Assembly: GCA_965662195.1 (NCBI GenBank)
Contig: CBFIHA010000065.1
Coordinates: forward strand, 1 to 21,403
Source: UBA1268 sp965662195
GTDB taxonomy: Bacteria; Planctomycetota; Planctomycetia; Pirellulales; UBA1268
DNA length: 21,403 bases
Reading direction: 5' to 3'
Positions 1-8,077 of this stretch are shown one piece after another. Numbering within the stretch: the first letter of the stretch is position 1; each line of letters begins with the position of its first letter. A program made the position numbers and the translations under genes. Below the pieces are notes generated by a model, which did not search any database, was not told the origin of the DNA, and was given only the letters and a program-made list of their open reading frames with translations.

Positions 1-2500
1 TATCAGGCGCGTACCGTTCCCCCACCTCTCCTTCAAACAGCAATGTTGTTGGCATGATGAAATAGGGCTGGCCAGGTCCGGCCGCAGCCACGATTCCGGC
101 CAATCGGGCATGCAGTGCGGCTACCTGTTCGGCCCTCCAATTCAGCCAGGCCTCCCGAAACTGCCCCTCGACAGCAGCAGCCCGGGCGGCGTACCGGTCG
201 GGACCGGCGGCGGTCGGCAGCCGGTCGCCCAGCCCGGCCTCCCGAGCGAAGCGGGAAAAGGTCTGGTCATCGAGTCCCCAGGCAATTCCCGGCAGATGGA
301 GCCAGCCGTTGGCAGGCAGCACGACGGCGACGCCAGCGACGTCAGCGGCCGCCTGCAGTCGATCAACAAGCTCTTTCACCACCGCTGCGACGGCATTCTG
401 CACCCGGGGATCGAGCACGTTGTAGTGTCGACCCGCGGCCGTTGCTGCGGCGTCCCGCGGCTGGCCGTCGCGGCCGATGCAGAGCAGACCGGTTGCTGCA
501 CCTGAGTCCGCAAGCTGTCGCTCGATACTGGGCAGGGGACCGTCAAAACGGAGGGTGGGCACCAGTTTCAGCCCCGTCGAACGACAGACCTCGCGGACGA
601 GCGTGAGCCGGTCGCCGCCGTTCCAGACCGGCGTCGGGTCATCCCACTGCGCATCCCAGCGGAGGCCCTCCGCCGTTGCCGTCGATTGCCAGAGGCCGGC
701 ACCTGCAGCGTACACCTCAACCGCCACCCCCTCGGCCAACTGCGTCCCCAACCAGGCGACCGCCTGCCGTAGGTCGTCGTACCAGCCGACCCAGCCAGCC
801 GAACCTCCGGTTGCCGCGACGGGAACCACGGACGGCCGTGGCAGGTGCGCGTAGATCCGGCGGCTGCCGGGCTCACCATCGGTGGGGGCTTCGCGGGCCA
901 GCCGCCGGGGTCCAGTCAACACGCGAAGCTGCCCGATGGTTGCCGGCTGGTGCTGCGCCGGATTACTCAGCACGATCACCGGTGACCGCGTCCGCGGCCA
1001 GAAGATGAAGCGGTGCCGCCTGAGCGTCGGCGCTTCGCCCGCCAGCGGCTGGGGTACCCGGAAGCCGCCGTCATGGCGGCTGATCACGGCCGACCCATCT
1101 GCATTGCGTTCCAGCACCGACACGCCGATGGTCGCCTGTTGGTCGCTGGGGTAGTCGATCTCGACGGCATGCGGAAGGCCGGGCACCGCCGCCGCCACAA
1201 CCACTCCCTCCCAGGGCGGCGTCACTCGACTGCCAGCCGGCGGCAGCCGCAGCATCACACCAAGGGGATGGGGCTCGACGGTTGAATCACCGGTCGCGAG
1301 TAGGCCGCCGAAGGTGGGCACCAGTGAGTCGATTGCCGGAACTTTCGGCAGGGCCGGCAGCTCGGGCAGTGACATCCTGGGCAGGCTCATTTCCGGCAGG
1401 CTGCCAGCGGCCCGGGTCAGCGAGGGCATCGGCATCGCCGGAAGCGAAAGCCGACGCATGGCAGCAACCGACTCGGCCGCCTGGCCCGGCAGCCGGCGAA
1501 GCCGCTCGTGCAGCCGCGGGCTCCCGGGATCGAGCCGGTAGATGATCCGCCACGGGATGTCTTCAGTAACGTCCGACGGCGTTGCCTCGACCACTGGAAA
1601 GTCGATCTTCCGCGACACCAGCGTCCGGGACCATCGCAGCCGTCCCCGCTCGATTGCCTCGAGTGAAATCTGGTAGACGCCGGGGGCATCCGGGATGCTG
1701 AAATCGAAGTATGCCGACTGCCAAGCCTGGAGAACGGGCAATTCAGCCGAACTGTCCGGGGGCTCCTCAGGAGGCACCAGGGGCAGCGTGTGGGCCAACA
1801 GTTCCTCTCCGGTCCGCTGGTTGGCCAGCACCAGCCGCAGGTCGACGCTGCCGAAGCCGCTGGCCCGGGCAGGCAGGAGCGGATGGACCGTCAACCGGAC
1901 CGGCTGGCTGGGTCGCCAGACTTCGTCGGTGTTGTGCCGTTGGCCCGCTGCCCGTGGCTCCAGTTGGAGCCGCAGCAGGTCGCCCGGAGCCGGGCCGATC
2001 GTGAGGCGGTTGCCGCGGGCGTCAAGCTGGTGCAGTGACTTGTCGGTCAGGAGCACCGCGACGGGCTGGTCGATCACCACGCCCGGCTCAGTGGCTGCGG
2101 CATCGGCCGGCCGCAGCTGCAGACGCAGCCGGGCCGATTGCCAGTCTGCAATCAGCAACTCAACGGCACCTCCCGGCTGAGGTTGTTCGTCGGCGACAAC
2201 CAGGGCTGTCCCGTCCCGGTGGAGGCCGCGGCCAGCAGCCGGCCCCGTCGCCAGCAGCCGCCAATCGAGCCCGTTGGCAGCCGCCGTCCCCGCCTGACCC
2301 CGCCAGGGCGATGCCGCTGGACGGATCAGTTCCACCCGGCCCTGCCAGGCCCGGGGATCACCGCCACCCCATTCCACCCGGAGCCTGAGCGGAGGTGGAC
2401 CGGACGGCGTTTCAGCCGCAGCTGGCACCGCCGGCCAGACAACCACCGCCAACACTGCGAGCCGCCACCAGCTGAGATGGACAGGGAAAGAAGCGTGCAT
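1..2500 (-). CDS. Secreted GH10-like glycosylhydrolase-type protein, 3' end cut by window edge
   Basis: The frame is open from ATG at 2500 to base 1 (833 codons) with no stop, so the C-terminus is missing. Residues 1-30 form a clear signal peptide (basic start, hydrophobic core, AVPAAA before ETP). Residues about 30-345 look like beta-rich domains. Residues 348-394 are a Leu-Pro-rich linker with repeated SLP/MP units. From about residue 560 the sequence resembles the planctomycete family-10-glycosylhydrolase-like TIM barrel: GWVGWYDDL near 570, YNVLDPRVQ near 692, then WGLDDQTFSRF and a WLNWRAEQVAA helix. Enzyme activity and substrate are not established; export is well supported. It lies 93 bases downstream of the sulfatase-fold gene on the same strand, so the two are probably cotranscribed. 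No Shine-Dalgarno sequence is seen, and no in-frame start lies just upstream. Confidence 0.85.
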   Translation of the reverse strand, partial: MHASFPVHLSWWRLAVLAVVVWPAVPAAAETPSGPPPLRLRVEWGGGDPRAWQGRVELIRPAASPWRGQAGTAAANGLDWRLLATGPAAGRGLHRDGTALVVADEQPQPGGAVELLIADWQSARLRLQLRPADAAATEPGVVIDQPVAVLLTDKSLHQLDARGNRLTIGPAPGDLLRLQLEPRAAGQRHNTDEVWRPSQPVRLTVHPLLPARASGFGSVDLRLVLANQRTGEELLAHTLPLVPPEEPPDSSAELPVLQAWQSAYFDFSIPDAPGVYQISLEAIERGRLRWSRTLVSRKIDFPVVEATPSDVTEDIPWRIIYRLDPGSPRLHERLRRLPGQAAESVAAMRRLSLPAMPMPSLTRAAGSLPEMSLPRMSLPELPALPKVPAIDSLVPTFGGLLATGDSTVEPHPLGVMLRLPPAGSRVTPPWEGVVVAAAVPGLPHAVEIDYPSDQQATIGVSVLERNADGSAVISRHDGGFRVPQPLAGEAPTLRRHRFIFWPRTRSPVIVLSNPAQHQPATIGQLRVLTGPRRLAREAPTDGEPGSRRIYAHLPRPSVVPVAATGGSAGWVGWYDDLRQAVAWLGTQLAEGVAVEVYAAGAGLWQSTATAEGLRWDAQWDDPTPVWNGGDRLTLVREVCRSTGLKLVPTLRFDGPLPSIERQLADSGAATGLLCIGRDGQPRDAAATAAGRHYNVLDPRVQNAVAAVVKELVDRLQAAADVAGVAVVLPANGWLHLPGIAWGLDDQTFSRFAREAGLGDRLPTAAGPDRYAARAAAVEGQFREAWLNWRAEQVAALHARLAGIVAAAGPGQPYFIMPTTLLFEGEVGERYAPD

Positions 2501-2593
2501 GGGACAACAGTCGAAAGTGGGGGCCGGCCAGAGGCGGGATGGTATCGGCCCAACCGCAACGGAGCAAAACCAGATCGGCCACCAACGGCAGCC

Positions 2594-3877
2594 TCAATGC
2601 TGGTATCGGTCGACAGCGACGGCAGGCCGCAGCGTCTCCGGAAGCGGTTTTTCCCAGCCGGAAGTGGGGCAATCTGAGGGGTCGAGGCAGCCCGTGAGCG
2701 CGGCGGCGACATCGCGAGAGCGGTCGGCAACATCGGCCAGCTCAAAAAAATCATCCGGTTTGGCGAATAGCCGGGGTGACTGACCAGTCGGCCGCACCAG
2801 CGTCCACTCAGCGACAGCAATTGCCCGGCCGCCGCTGGTACAGCTGAAAACCCGATCGCGTCCGCCCCCCCGCCAGGCCTCGCTGTCACCGCCCAGCAAG
2901 GCCGCGAGGCTCCGGCCAGCGGTGGCGGCATCCGGCGGCCGGAGATCGGCCCCACTGATCAGCTCGGCGACGGTCGCCCCGAGGTCGGCCGGCAGCAGCA
3001 GATCACCGCAACGCTGCGCCGCCTGGCGGCCCGCCGGGTCGATCAGCACCGCCGGCACATGGGTCAATTCGGCGTAGGGGGCAGGCTCATCTCCCTCCAC
3101 CCCGACCTGACCATGCAGGCCCAGCGGCAAGCCCCGCAGGCCCAGCAGCAAGACGCCCGATCGGCGCCACCGCTGCCCGGCTGCCAAAACGAGCCGGCCG
3201 AGCCAGTCATCGAGATGGGCGAGTTCACCGGCAAAGGTCTGCCGCACCGTCATCACCCGATCGGGGTCGGTCTCTGGAGTCACGGGAAAGCTGGGAATGA
3301 CGGCCGAGTCATCGGGGGGTGGGTCGTCGGGATCGAAGCAGGCCTCGCGGCAGGCCTGTGGCGCATCCCAGGCAGTGCCGAGGCTACCCAGATGGCACCA
3401 GAGCAGATCGGTCTTGCCGCCGGCCAGCACCGCCTCGGCAGCGGCGAAAACCTGTCCACAGCCGCTGCTTTCATCACGCTGGGCAGTTCGGCGCGGCTGG
3501 CGGTCGGGCACTGCCACAACCTCAACGGCCGATCCTGACGCGATCTCAGGATCGAATTGATCGACCGCATCGGTGACGATCGTCACCCGCCAGCCCCGTG
3601 CCGCCACGGCAGCCAACAGCCCCGGCCGAATCTCCTCCGGTGGACCCGCGATCGGCAGCCGGGCCTCGATCAGCTCCCGCAGCGTGTCGGCGGGATCGGT
3701 CGAGCGGACCAGCAGCCGGTCGCAGGCCAGTCCGGCGGCAGCCAGCCGGCAGATGCTCGGCGTGGAAACCCAGGTGGCACCCCAGGGGCCGAGCAGCCAG
3801 GCCGGCAGCCGATCGACCGTGATCACCAGCCAGCCGTCGGGAGGCTCTGCTTGCCAGCCGGGTGGGGTTTCGTCCAT
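2594..3877 (-). CDS. Sulfatase-fold (alkaline phosphatase superfamily) protein lacking catalytic motifs
   Basis: The 427-residue protein keeps the sulfatase outline: WLVITVDRLPAW at 16-27 (family: a strand ending in DD), TPSICRLAAAGL at 39-50 (family: TPNIDRLA..G), ELTHVPAVLIDP at 270-281 (family: RVPLI..WP), LPADLGATVAELISG at 295-309 (family: DL.PT...LAG), and a late FELADVADRSRD segment (family: LYDL..DP.E..N). The active-site pieces are gone. There is no C/S-x-P-x-R where STDPADTLRE stands (59-68), the metal DD is VD, and the usual SDHG is LRGLPLGLHG (247-256). No signal peptide is seen, so it may be cytoplasmic. It is probably a pseudoenzyme or regulatory homologue; a remote phosphotransferase with another chemistry is possible. 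It is divergent from the POT gene across 66 bases. Confidence 0.75.
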   Translation of the reverse strand: MDETPPGWQAEPPDGWLVITVDRLPAWLLGPWGATWVSTPSICRLAAAGLACDRLLVRSTDPADTLRELIEARLPIAGPPEEIRPGLLAAVAARGWRVTIVTDAVDQFDPEIASGSAVEVVAVPDRQPRRTAQRDESSGCGQVFAAAEAVLAGGKTDLLWCHLGSLGTAWDAPQACREACFDPDDPPPDDSAVIPSFPVTPETDPDRVMTVRQTFAGELAHLDDWLGRLVLAAGQRWRRSGVLLLGLRGLPLGLHGQVGVEGDEPAPYAELTHVPAVLIDPAGRQAAQRCGDLLLPADLGATVAELISGADLRPPDAATAGRSLAALLGGDSEAWRGGGRDRVFSCTSGGRAIAVAEWTLVRPTGQSPRLFAKPDDFFELADVADRSRDVAAALTGCLDPSDCPTSGWEKPLPETLRPAVAVDRYQH

Positions 3878-3943
3878 GCTCTTGTTCTCAGGCCTATGCT
3901 CGGTTCCCGGGCGATCGCCAGCATTTCCCGGCCGGATTCGCCG
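3878..3943. promoter_or_regulatory. Divergent intergenic region with a perfect 10-bp palindrome
   Basis: These 66 bases separate the start codons of the sulfatase-fold gene (minus) and the POT transporter gene (plus), so both promoters should lie here or just inside the genes. GGCGATCGCC at 3910-3919 is a perfect palindrome near the middle and could be an operator. Short GC-rich palindromes are frequent by chance, and no clear -35/-10 pair was found. The region shortens to 18 bases if the POT gene starts at the alternative ATG at 3896. Confidence 0.35.
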
Positions 3944-5341
3944 ATGTCAGCATCCTACCGCACCGCCCCGACCGAGACCGACCGGATGCCGCCGGGCATT
4001 CCCTACATTGTCGGCAACGAGGCGGCCGAGCGGTTTTCGTTTTATGGCATGAAGGCCATCCTCACGGTCTTCATGACCGAGCACCTGCTTGGCCGCAGCG
4101 GGGAACTGGCGGTGATGTCGGCTGAGGACGCCAAGTTCTACGTCCACTCGTTCGTGGTCGCCAGCTACCTCTTTCCGCTCATCGGCGCGATCCTGGCCGA
4201 CTGGGTGTTCGGGAAGTACCGCACGATCCTCTGGCTGTCTGTCATCTACTGCCTCGGCCACCTGTCCCTTGCCCTCGACGAGACCCGCCTCGGACTCGGC
4301 CTGGGGCTGGCGCTGATCGCCATCGGCACCGGCGCGATCAAGCCCTGCGTCTCAGCCCACGTTGGGGACCAGTTCGGCGCGGCCAATCGGCATCTGCTCA
4401 GCCGGATCTTCGGCTGGTTCTACCTGGCAATCAATCTCGGTGCGCTGGCCAGCACCCTGCTGACGCCGATCCTGCTCGACCCGGCCAGCTTCCAGTCGGT
4501 CTTCGGCGGACTGGCCGAACCGCTGGCCAGGTTCGGCATCCGACCTGGGCCGGGACTCGCCTTTGGCGTGCCCGGAGTCCTCATGGCGCTGGCCACCCTC
4601 GTCTTCTGGCTGGGCCGCAACAGCTTCATCCACGTGCCGCCCCGCGGCAAGGCGTTTCTCAGCGAGGCCTTCAGTGGCGAGGGGCGGCAGGCCCTGCTCA
4701 GCCTGCTACCGATCTACTGCTGCGTCGCCGCCTTCTGGTGCCTCTTCGACCAGACGGCAAGTGCTTGGGTCCTGCAGGCGAAAGACATGAACATGCAGCT
4801 GCTTGGCACCACCTGGCTGCCGAGCCAGCTGCAGGCAGTCAATCCACTGTTCATCCTGCTGTTCGTGCCGCTGTTCTCATACCTGATCTATCCGGCGATC
4901 GACCGAGTATTCCCGCTGACACCCCTGCGGAAGATCGGCCTGGGGATGTTCCTGACGGTGCCCGCGTTTGCCATCAGCGGGCTGATCCAGGCCTGGATCG
5001 ACGGCGGCGCCACCCCGTCGATCGGCTGGCAGGTGCTCGCCTACGCCCTCCTGACCGCCGCCGAGGTGATGGTGAGTATCACCTGCCTCGAATTCAGCTA
5101 CACCCAGGCTCCGCCGAGCATCAAGTCGATCGTGATGAGCTGTTACCTGGCGAGCATTGCCCTGGGCAACGAGTTCACTGCCGTGGTCAATGCCCTCATC
5201 AGCCGACCGCCGCTCGACCGCTGGCTTGAAGGAGCGAACTATTATTGGTTCTTCACCGGCGTGATGCTGGTGGCAGCAGTCGCCTATGTTGGCGTCGCCA
5301 CCAGGTATCGCGGCCGCAGTTTCCCCCCCCAAGCCTCCTGA
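3944..5341 (+). CDS. POT/PTR2-family proton-coupled peptide transporter
   Basis: This is a 465-residue inner-membrane protein of the proton-dependent oligopeptide transporter family. The ExxER motif tied to proton coupling is present as E26-A-A-E29-R30, followed by FSFYGMKAIL. The GTGAIKPCVSAHVGDQF segment (128-144) and FYLAINLGA (159-167) match the PTR2 signatures, and a P..FW..FDQ-type segment follows in the second half (PIYCCVAAFWCLFDQ). About 12 hydrophobic segments span the protein, the normal length and layout. Expected role: uptake of di- and tripeptides or related small substrates; the substrate cannot be read from sequence. ATG 3944 was chosen because the family begins shortly before the ExxER helix; an in-frame ATG at 3896 would add 16 residues. 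It is followed after 15 bases by the isomerase-like gene, so they probably form an operon. Confidence 0.9.
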   Translation: MSASYRTAPTETDRMPPGIPYIVGNEAAERFSFYGMKAILTVFMTEHLLGRSGELAVMSAEDAKFYVHSFVVASYLFPLIGAILADWVFGKYRTILWLSVIYCLGHLSLALDETRLGLGLGLALIAIGTGAIKPCVSAHVGDQFGAANRHLLSRIFGWFYLAINLGALASTLLTPILLDPASFQSVFGGLAEPLARFGIRPGPGLAFGVPGVLMALATLVFWLGRNSFIHVPPRGKAFLSEAFSGEGRQALLSLLPIYCCVAAFWCLFDQTASAWVLQAKDMNMQLLGTTWLPSQLQAVNPLFILLFVPLFSYLIYPAIDRVFPLTPLRKIGLGMFLTVPAFAISGLIQAWIDGGATPSIGWQVLAYALLTAAEVMVSITCLEFSYTQAPPSIKSIVMSCYLASIALGNEFTAVVNALISRPPLDRWLEGANYYWFFTGVMLVAAVAYVGVATRYRGRSFPPQAS

Positions 5342-5356
5342 CCTCCGGAGTTTTTC

Positions 5357-6289
5357 ATGCCGACAGATGCCCGCCGCGACAGCACGATCACACCACTCAC
5401 CCGCCGCAGGTTTGGGCTGTTGCTTGGCGGCGGACTGGTTGCCAATGCCAGCCGAATGCTGGCCGCCGACTCGAGCAGTCCCGGCAAACCCCTGTTCCAG
5501 ATATCACTGGCCCAGTGGTCGCTCCACCGAACCCTGTTTGACGGCACGATCGACAACCTCGACTTCCCGCGGGAGGCGAAGCGAACCTACGGCATCGATG
5601 CGGTCGAATACGTCAATCAGTTTTTCAAGGACAAGGCGAAGGACCTGAAATATCTCGGAGAACTCTCCCAGCGGGCCACCGATGAAGGGGTCAGAAACCT
5701 GCTGATCATGTGCGACGGCCTCGGCAAGCTGGGTGACCCCGACGCGGCTGCCCGTACCGCCGCGATTGAAAACCATTTCCCCTGGGTCGAGGCAGCCAAG
5801 CGGCTGGGTTGTCATTCGATCCGGGTCAATGCTGCCAGTGCCGGCAGTTTTGACGAGCAGCAGAAACTGGCGGCCGACGGACTCTCCCGGCTCGGTGAAT
5901 ACGCTGGCCAGCTCAAGCTCAACGTGATCGTCGAAAACCATGGCGGCCTGTCGAGCGACGGCGGCTGGCTGGCCGGCGTGATGCGGCTGGTCGACCGGCC
6001 CAACGTCGGCACCCTGCCTGACTTCGGTAACTTCTCCGACTACGACCGCTATCAGGGTGTCGAAGAGTTACTGCCCTTTGCCAAGGGCGTCAGCGCAAAA
6101 AGTCATGCCTTCGACGCCAAGGGCAACGAAACCAAAACCGACTACCGGCGGATGCTCAAGCTGGTCGTCGCTGCTGGCTACTGCGGCTTTGTCGGCATCG
6201 AGTACGAGGGGAAAGATCTGCCGGAGCCCGTCGGCATCAAGGCGACAAAAAAGCTGCTGGAACAGGTGCGGGCGGAGCTTTCGACGTAG
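5357..6289 (+). CDS. Tat-exported sugar phosphate isomerase/epimerase-like TIM-barrel protein
   Basis: The protein has 310 residues. A twin-arginine signal (T15-R-R-R-F-G-L-L-L, then GGGLVANASRMLAA) predicts folded export to the periplasm. The rest resembles the xylose-isomerase-like (AP endonuclease 2) TIM barrel. Candidate metal ligands are in the expected order: E193 in VIVENHGG, D222 in LPDFGNF, H250 in AKSHAF, and E282 or E284 in GIEYEGKD. Secreted members of this family are numerous in Planctomycetota and are thought to isomerise or epimerise sugars, but the substrate is unknown. GGAG at 5347-5350, six bases before the ATG, supports the start. The 3' end overlaps the convergent nuclease-like gene by 53 bases. 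Confidence 0.88.
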   Translation: MPTDARRDSTITPLTRRRFGLLLGGGLVANASRMLAADSSSPGKPLFQISLAQWSLHRTLFDGTIDNLDFPREAKRTYGIDAVEYVNQFFKDKAKDLKYLGELSQRATDEGVRNLLIMCDGLGKLGDPDAAARTAAIENHFPWVEAAKRLGCHSIRVNAASAGSFDEQQKLAADGLSRLGEYAGQLKLNVIVENHGGLSSDGGWLAGVMRLVDRPNVGTLPDFGNFSDYDRYQGVEELLPFAKGVSAKSHAFDAKGNETKTDYRRMLKLVVAAGYCGFVGIEYEGKDLPEPVGIKATKKLLEQVRAELST

Positions 6290-7421
6290 CCAGCGGCACC
6301 GCGGCAAGGTCAATGTCGACCACGACGGGAAAATGGTCGGAGACCTCGAGACCACTGGCATGGCAGATGAAGGACCGCCGAAGGCCCTCCGCCAGACGTC
6401 GATCCAACAGAATGTGATCGATCAGCGTGAAGACGTCTTCGGGATCAGCTGCTCCGTTTTCGTTGTAGTCCCAGTGCGAAGAATAGCGATCGGCCACCCG
6501 GGAAATGAAAGCCGCGGCATTGATGAGTTCCTCTCCCGGCGTGTCGGGGTCAATGTCGCGCAGGTTCCGCAGCACCGCCGTCTGCGTCGTCCGCTGGCGA
6601 TCGGCCATCGGAACATCGGGGTCATAGTCGTTGATGTCTCCGAGCACGACCGGCAGATAGCCCGCGGGCAGCAGTTCGCGGCAGACGATCCGGCGGACGA
6701 TTTCGACCTCCGCGGCCCGCTGGGTGTTGGCCCCGGGATCACTCGGGTTGCTCTTGAGGTGCAGCCCTACCAAGCCGAGCTTCCGGCCGGCCACCGTGAA
6801 GCAGCAGACGGCGTGCCGCTTGAGCACGGCGATCTCCTCACGGCTACTGCCCTCGTCCTGAGGTTCGACATACCGTTCGGCTGTCCAGGGCAGTTCAATC
6901 TCGCCCGCCAGAACCGCTGACCGCCGCGGTGTCTTCTCCGGTGCGAATAGCCGCACCGTGGCACCGTCAATCGGGTCGGCCGGTAGCCGGGCCAAGAAGG
7001 CGACATCAAAGCCTGTGAACCGATCCTTACCGTCGACATGATGGGCCCGGAAATCCCCCAGGCCCTTGTCGCGCAGGATGGCTGCGAGGGCCGCCACCGT
7101 CTCGGCCGAGGTGACCTCCGACAGCACGAGGATGTCGGGGTCGATCGCTTCGATCACTGCCGCAACCTTTTCGACGTGCCGCCGCCGGCCGGGGTCGAAG
7201 CGTTCGCGGGCAAACCGGCTCGACTCTCCCGGCACTGCCAACGCCTCGGTGTTGAAGCAGGCGATTCGCACCACGGTAGCCGGGTCCCGCCGGGCAGTTG
7301 GCAACGCCGCCGGTTCCTCGGCCCACAACGACGCGGGCAACCCGACGGCGACCGACAGGCTGTGGAACACTGCCACTGCCAGCATCGTCAGCCAGCCACA
7401 TTGACGATCTCTTGGGCTCAT
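6237..7421 (-). CDS. Secreted endonuclease/exonuclease/phosphatase (EEP) family protein
   Basis: The 394-residue protein begins with a signal peptide (cleavage likely after SLWA, residue 34). EEP hallmarks follow in order: N57 in ACFNTEA, E102 in LVLSEVT, H221 in GLHLKSN, D262 and N264 in LGDINDYD, and the D362-H363 pair in SDHFPVVVDI. These are the metal- and phosphate-handling residues of the DNase I-like fold, so phosphodiesterase or nuclease activity outside the cytoplasm is likely; the substrate is unknown. Just before the IDHILLD strand there is an insert D318-Y-N-E-N-G-A-A-D-P-E-D329 that fits a calcium-binding loop. AGGA (plus-strand TCCT at 7431-7434), nine bases before the ATG, supports the start. 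The last 53 bases lie antisense to the end of the isomerase gene. Confidence 0.9.
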   Translation of the reverse strand: MSPRDRQCGWLTMLAVAVFHSLSVAVGLPASLWAEEPAALPTARRDPATVVRIACFNTEALAVPGESSRFARERFDPGRRRHVEKVAAVIEAIDPDILVLSEVTSAETVAALAAILRDKGLGDFRAHHVDGKDRFTGFDVAFLARLPADPIDGATVRLFAPEKTPRRSAVLAGEIELPWTAERYVEPQDEGSSREEIAVLKRHAVCCFTVAGRKLGLVGLHLKSNPSDPGANTQRAAEVEIVRRIVCRELLPAGYLPVVLGDINDYDPDVPMADRQRTTQTAVLRNLRDIDPDTPGEELINAAAFISRVADRYSSHWDYNENGAADPEDVFTLIDHILLDRRLAEGLRRSFICHASGLEVSDHFPVVVDIDLAAVPLATSKAPPAPVPAAFLSP

Positions 7422-7525
7422 CGGTAGAGTTCCTGGAGTGAACGGGCCGCTGCCGGGAACCCGGACAATGGCCCTGCTTGTTTGGACACCCGTGATCCCG
7501 CAGCATAGAAGAAGACGAGCCGCCC

Positions 7526-8077
7526 ATGCCAGCCGCCACGCCGGGCACTGCCGCCGAAGGGGCGGCCGTGTCGGTTTCCACCCCCTTGACGCCTCCCGCT
7601 TCAGCGCCGCAGCACCGCCGACGCCATCGCGGTGACCGTCTTGCCGGTCTGATCCGGGTCGGTGAAACGACGATCGGCAGCGGCATTTTTGCCCGCCGGA
7701 AAATAAGGGCAGACCTGATTATTGGCGAAATCGACGGTGAGATCATGGATGACTACCCCGAGGACCCCAGTTATTGCATGGCCCTGCCGAGCGGCCGGCT
7801 GCTGGAACCGGCCGCTCCATTGCGGTTCCTGAATCACAGTTGCGATCCGAACTGCGAACTCTTCTATTGGGAGGACGAGGAGACTAACCGGCAGGAAGAC
7901 CGCCTGTGGCTGCAGACAATCCGCCCGATCGCCGCTGGAGAACAGCTGTTCATCGATTACTGCTGGCCAGCCGACGCCGCAATTCGCTGCCAGTGCGGAG
8001 CGGCCACCTGCCGGGGCTGGATCGTCGACCCGGACGAGCGACACCTGATCCCGGACGCCGTCGTTGGCAAGGCCTGA
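7526..8077 (+). CDS. SET-domain lysine methyltransferase-like protein with post-SET cysteines
   Basis: The 183-residue protein carries a compact SET domain at about 40-150: GSGIFARRKI (51-60, the SAM-binding GxG region), RFLNHSCDPNC (100-110, the NHSC.PN knot motif) and EQLFIDYCW (139-147, with the family tyrosine). A post-SET tail has C155-x-C157-x4-C162, which with C106 could bind a zinc ion as in eukaryotic post-SET proteins. Expected role: transfer of a methyl group from SAM to a protein lysine; the target is unknown. The first 37 residues are low-complexity Ala/Pro/Ser followed by a basic QHRRRHRGDR stretch and may be a tail or linker. No signal peptide is apparent. The 3' end is overlapped by the downstream RND gene in another frame. 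Confidence 0.88.
   Translation: MPAATPGTAAEGAAVSVSTPLTPPASAPQHRRRHRGDRLAGLIRVGETTIGSGIFARRKIRADLIIGEIDGEIMDDYPEDPSYCMALPSGRLLEPAAPLRFLNHSCDPNCELFYWEDEETNRQEDRLWLQTIRPIAAGEQLFIDYCWPADAAIRCQCGAATCRGWIVDPDERHLIPDAVVGKA

Noticed and set aside
2326..2955. 209-codon minus-strand frame across the sulfatase-fold/GH10-like boundary
   Set aside because: It sits in another frame of two better-supported genes, and its sequence resembles no family.
3557..3943. Upstream extension of the POT transporter frame to 3557
   Set aside because: The extension overlaps the divergent sulfatase-fold gene and lacks protein-like content; the transporter family begins shortly before ExxER.
6057..6920. 287-codon plus-strand frame spanning the isomerase/EEP junction
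   Set aside because: It overlaps the ends of two well-supported genes and has no recognisable content.
7422..7525. Promoter-like TTGGAC (7482-7487) and TAGAAG (7506-7511) before the SET gene
   Set aside because: The matches to consensus are too weak to separate from chance.
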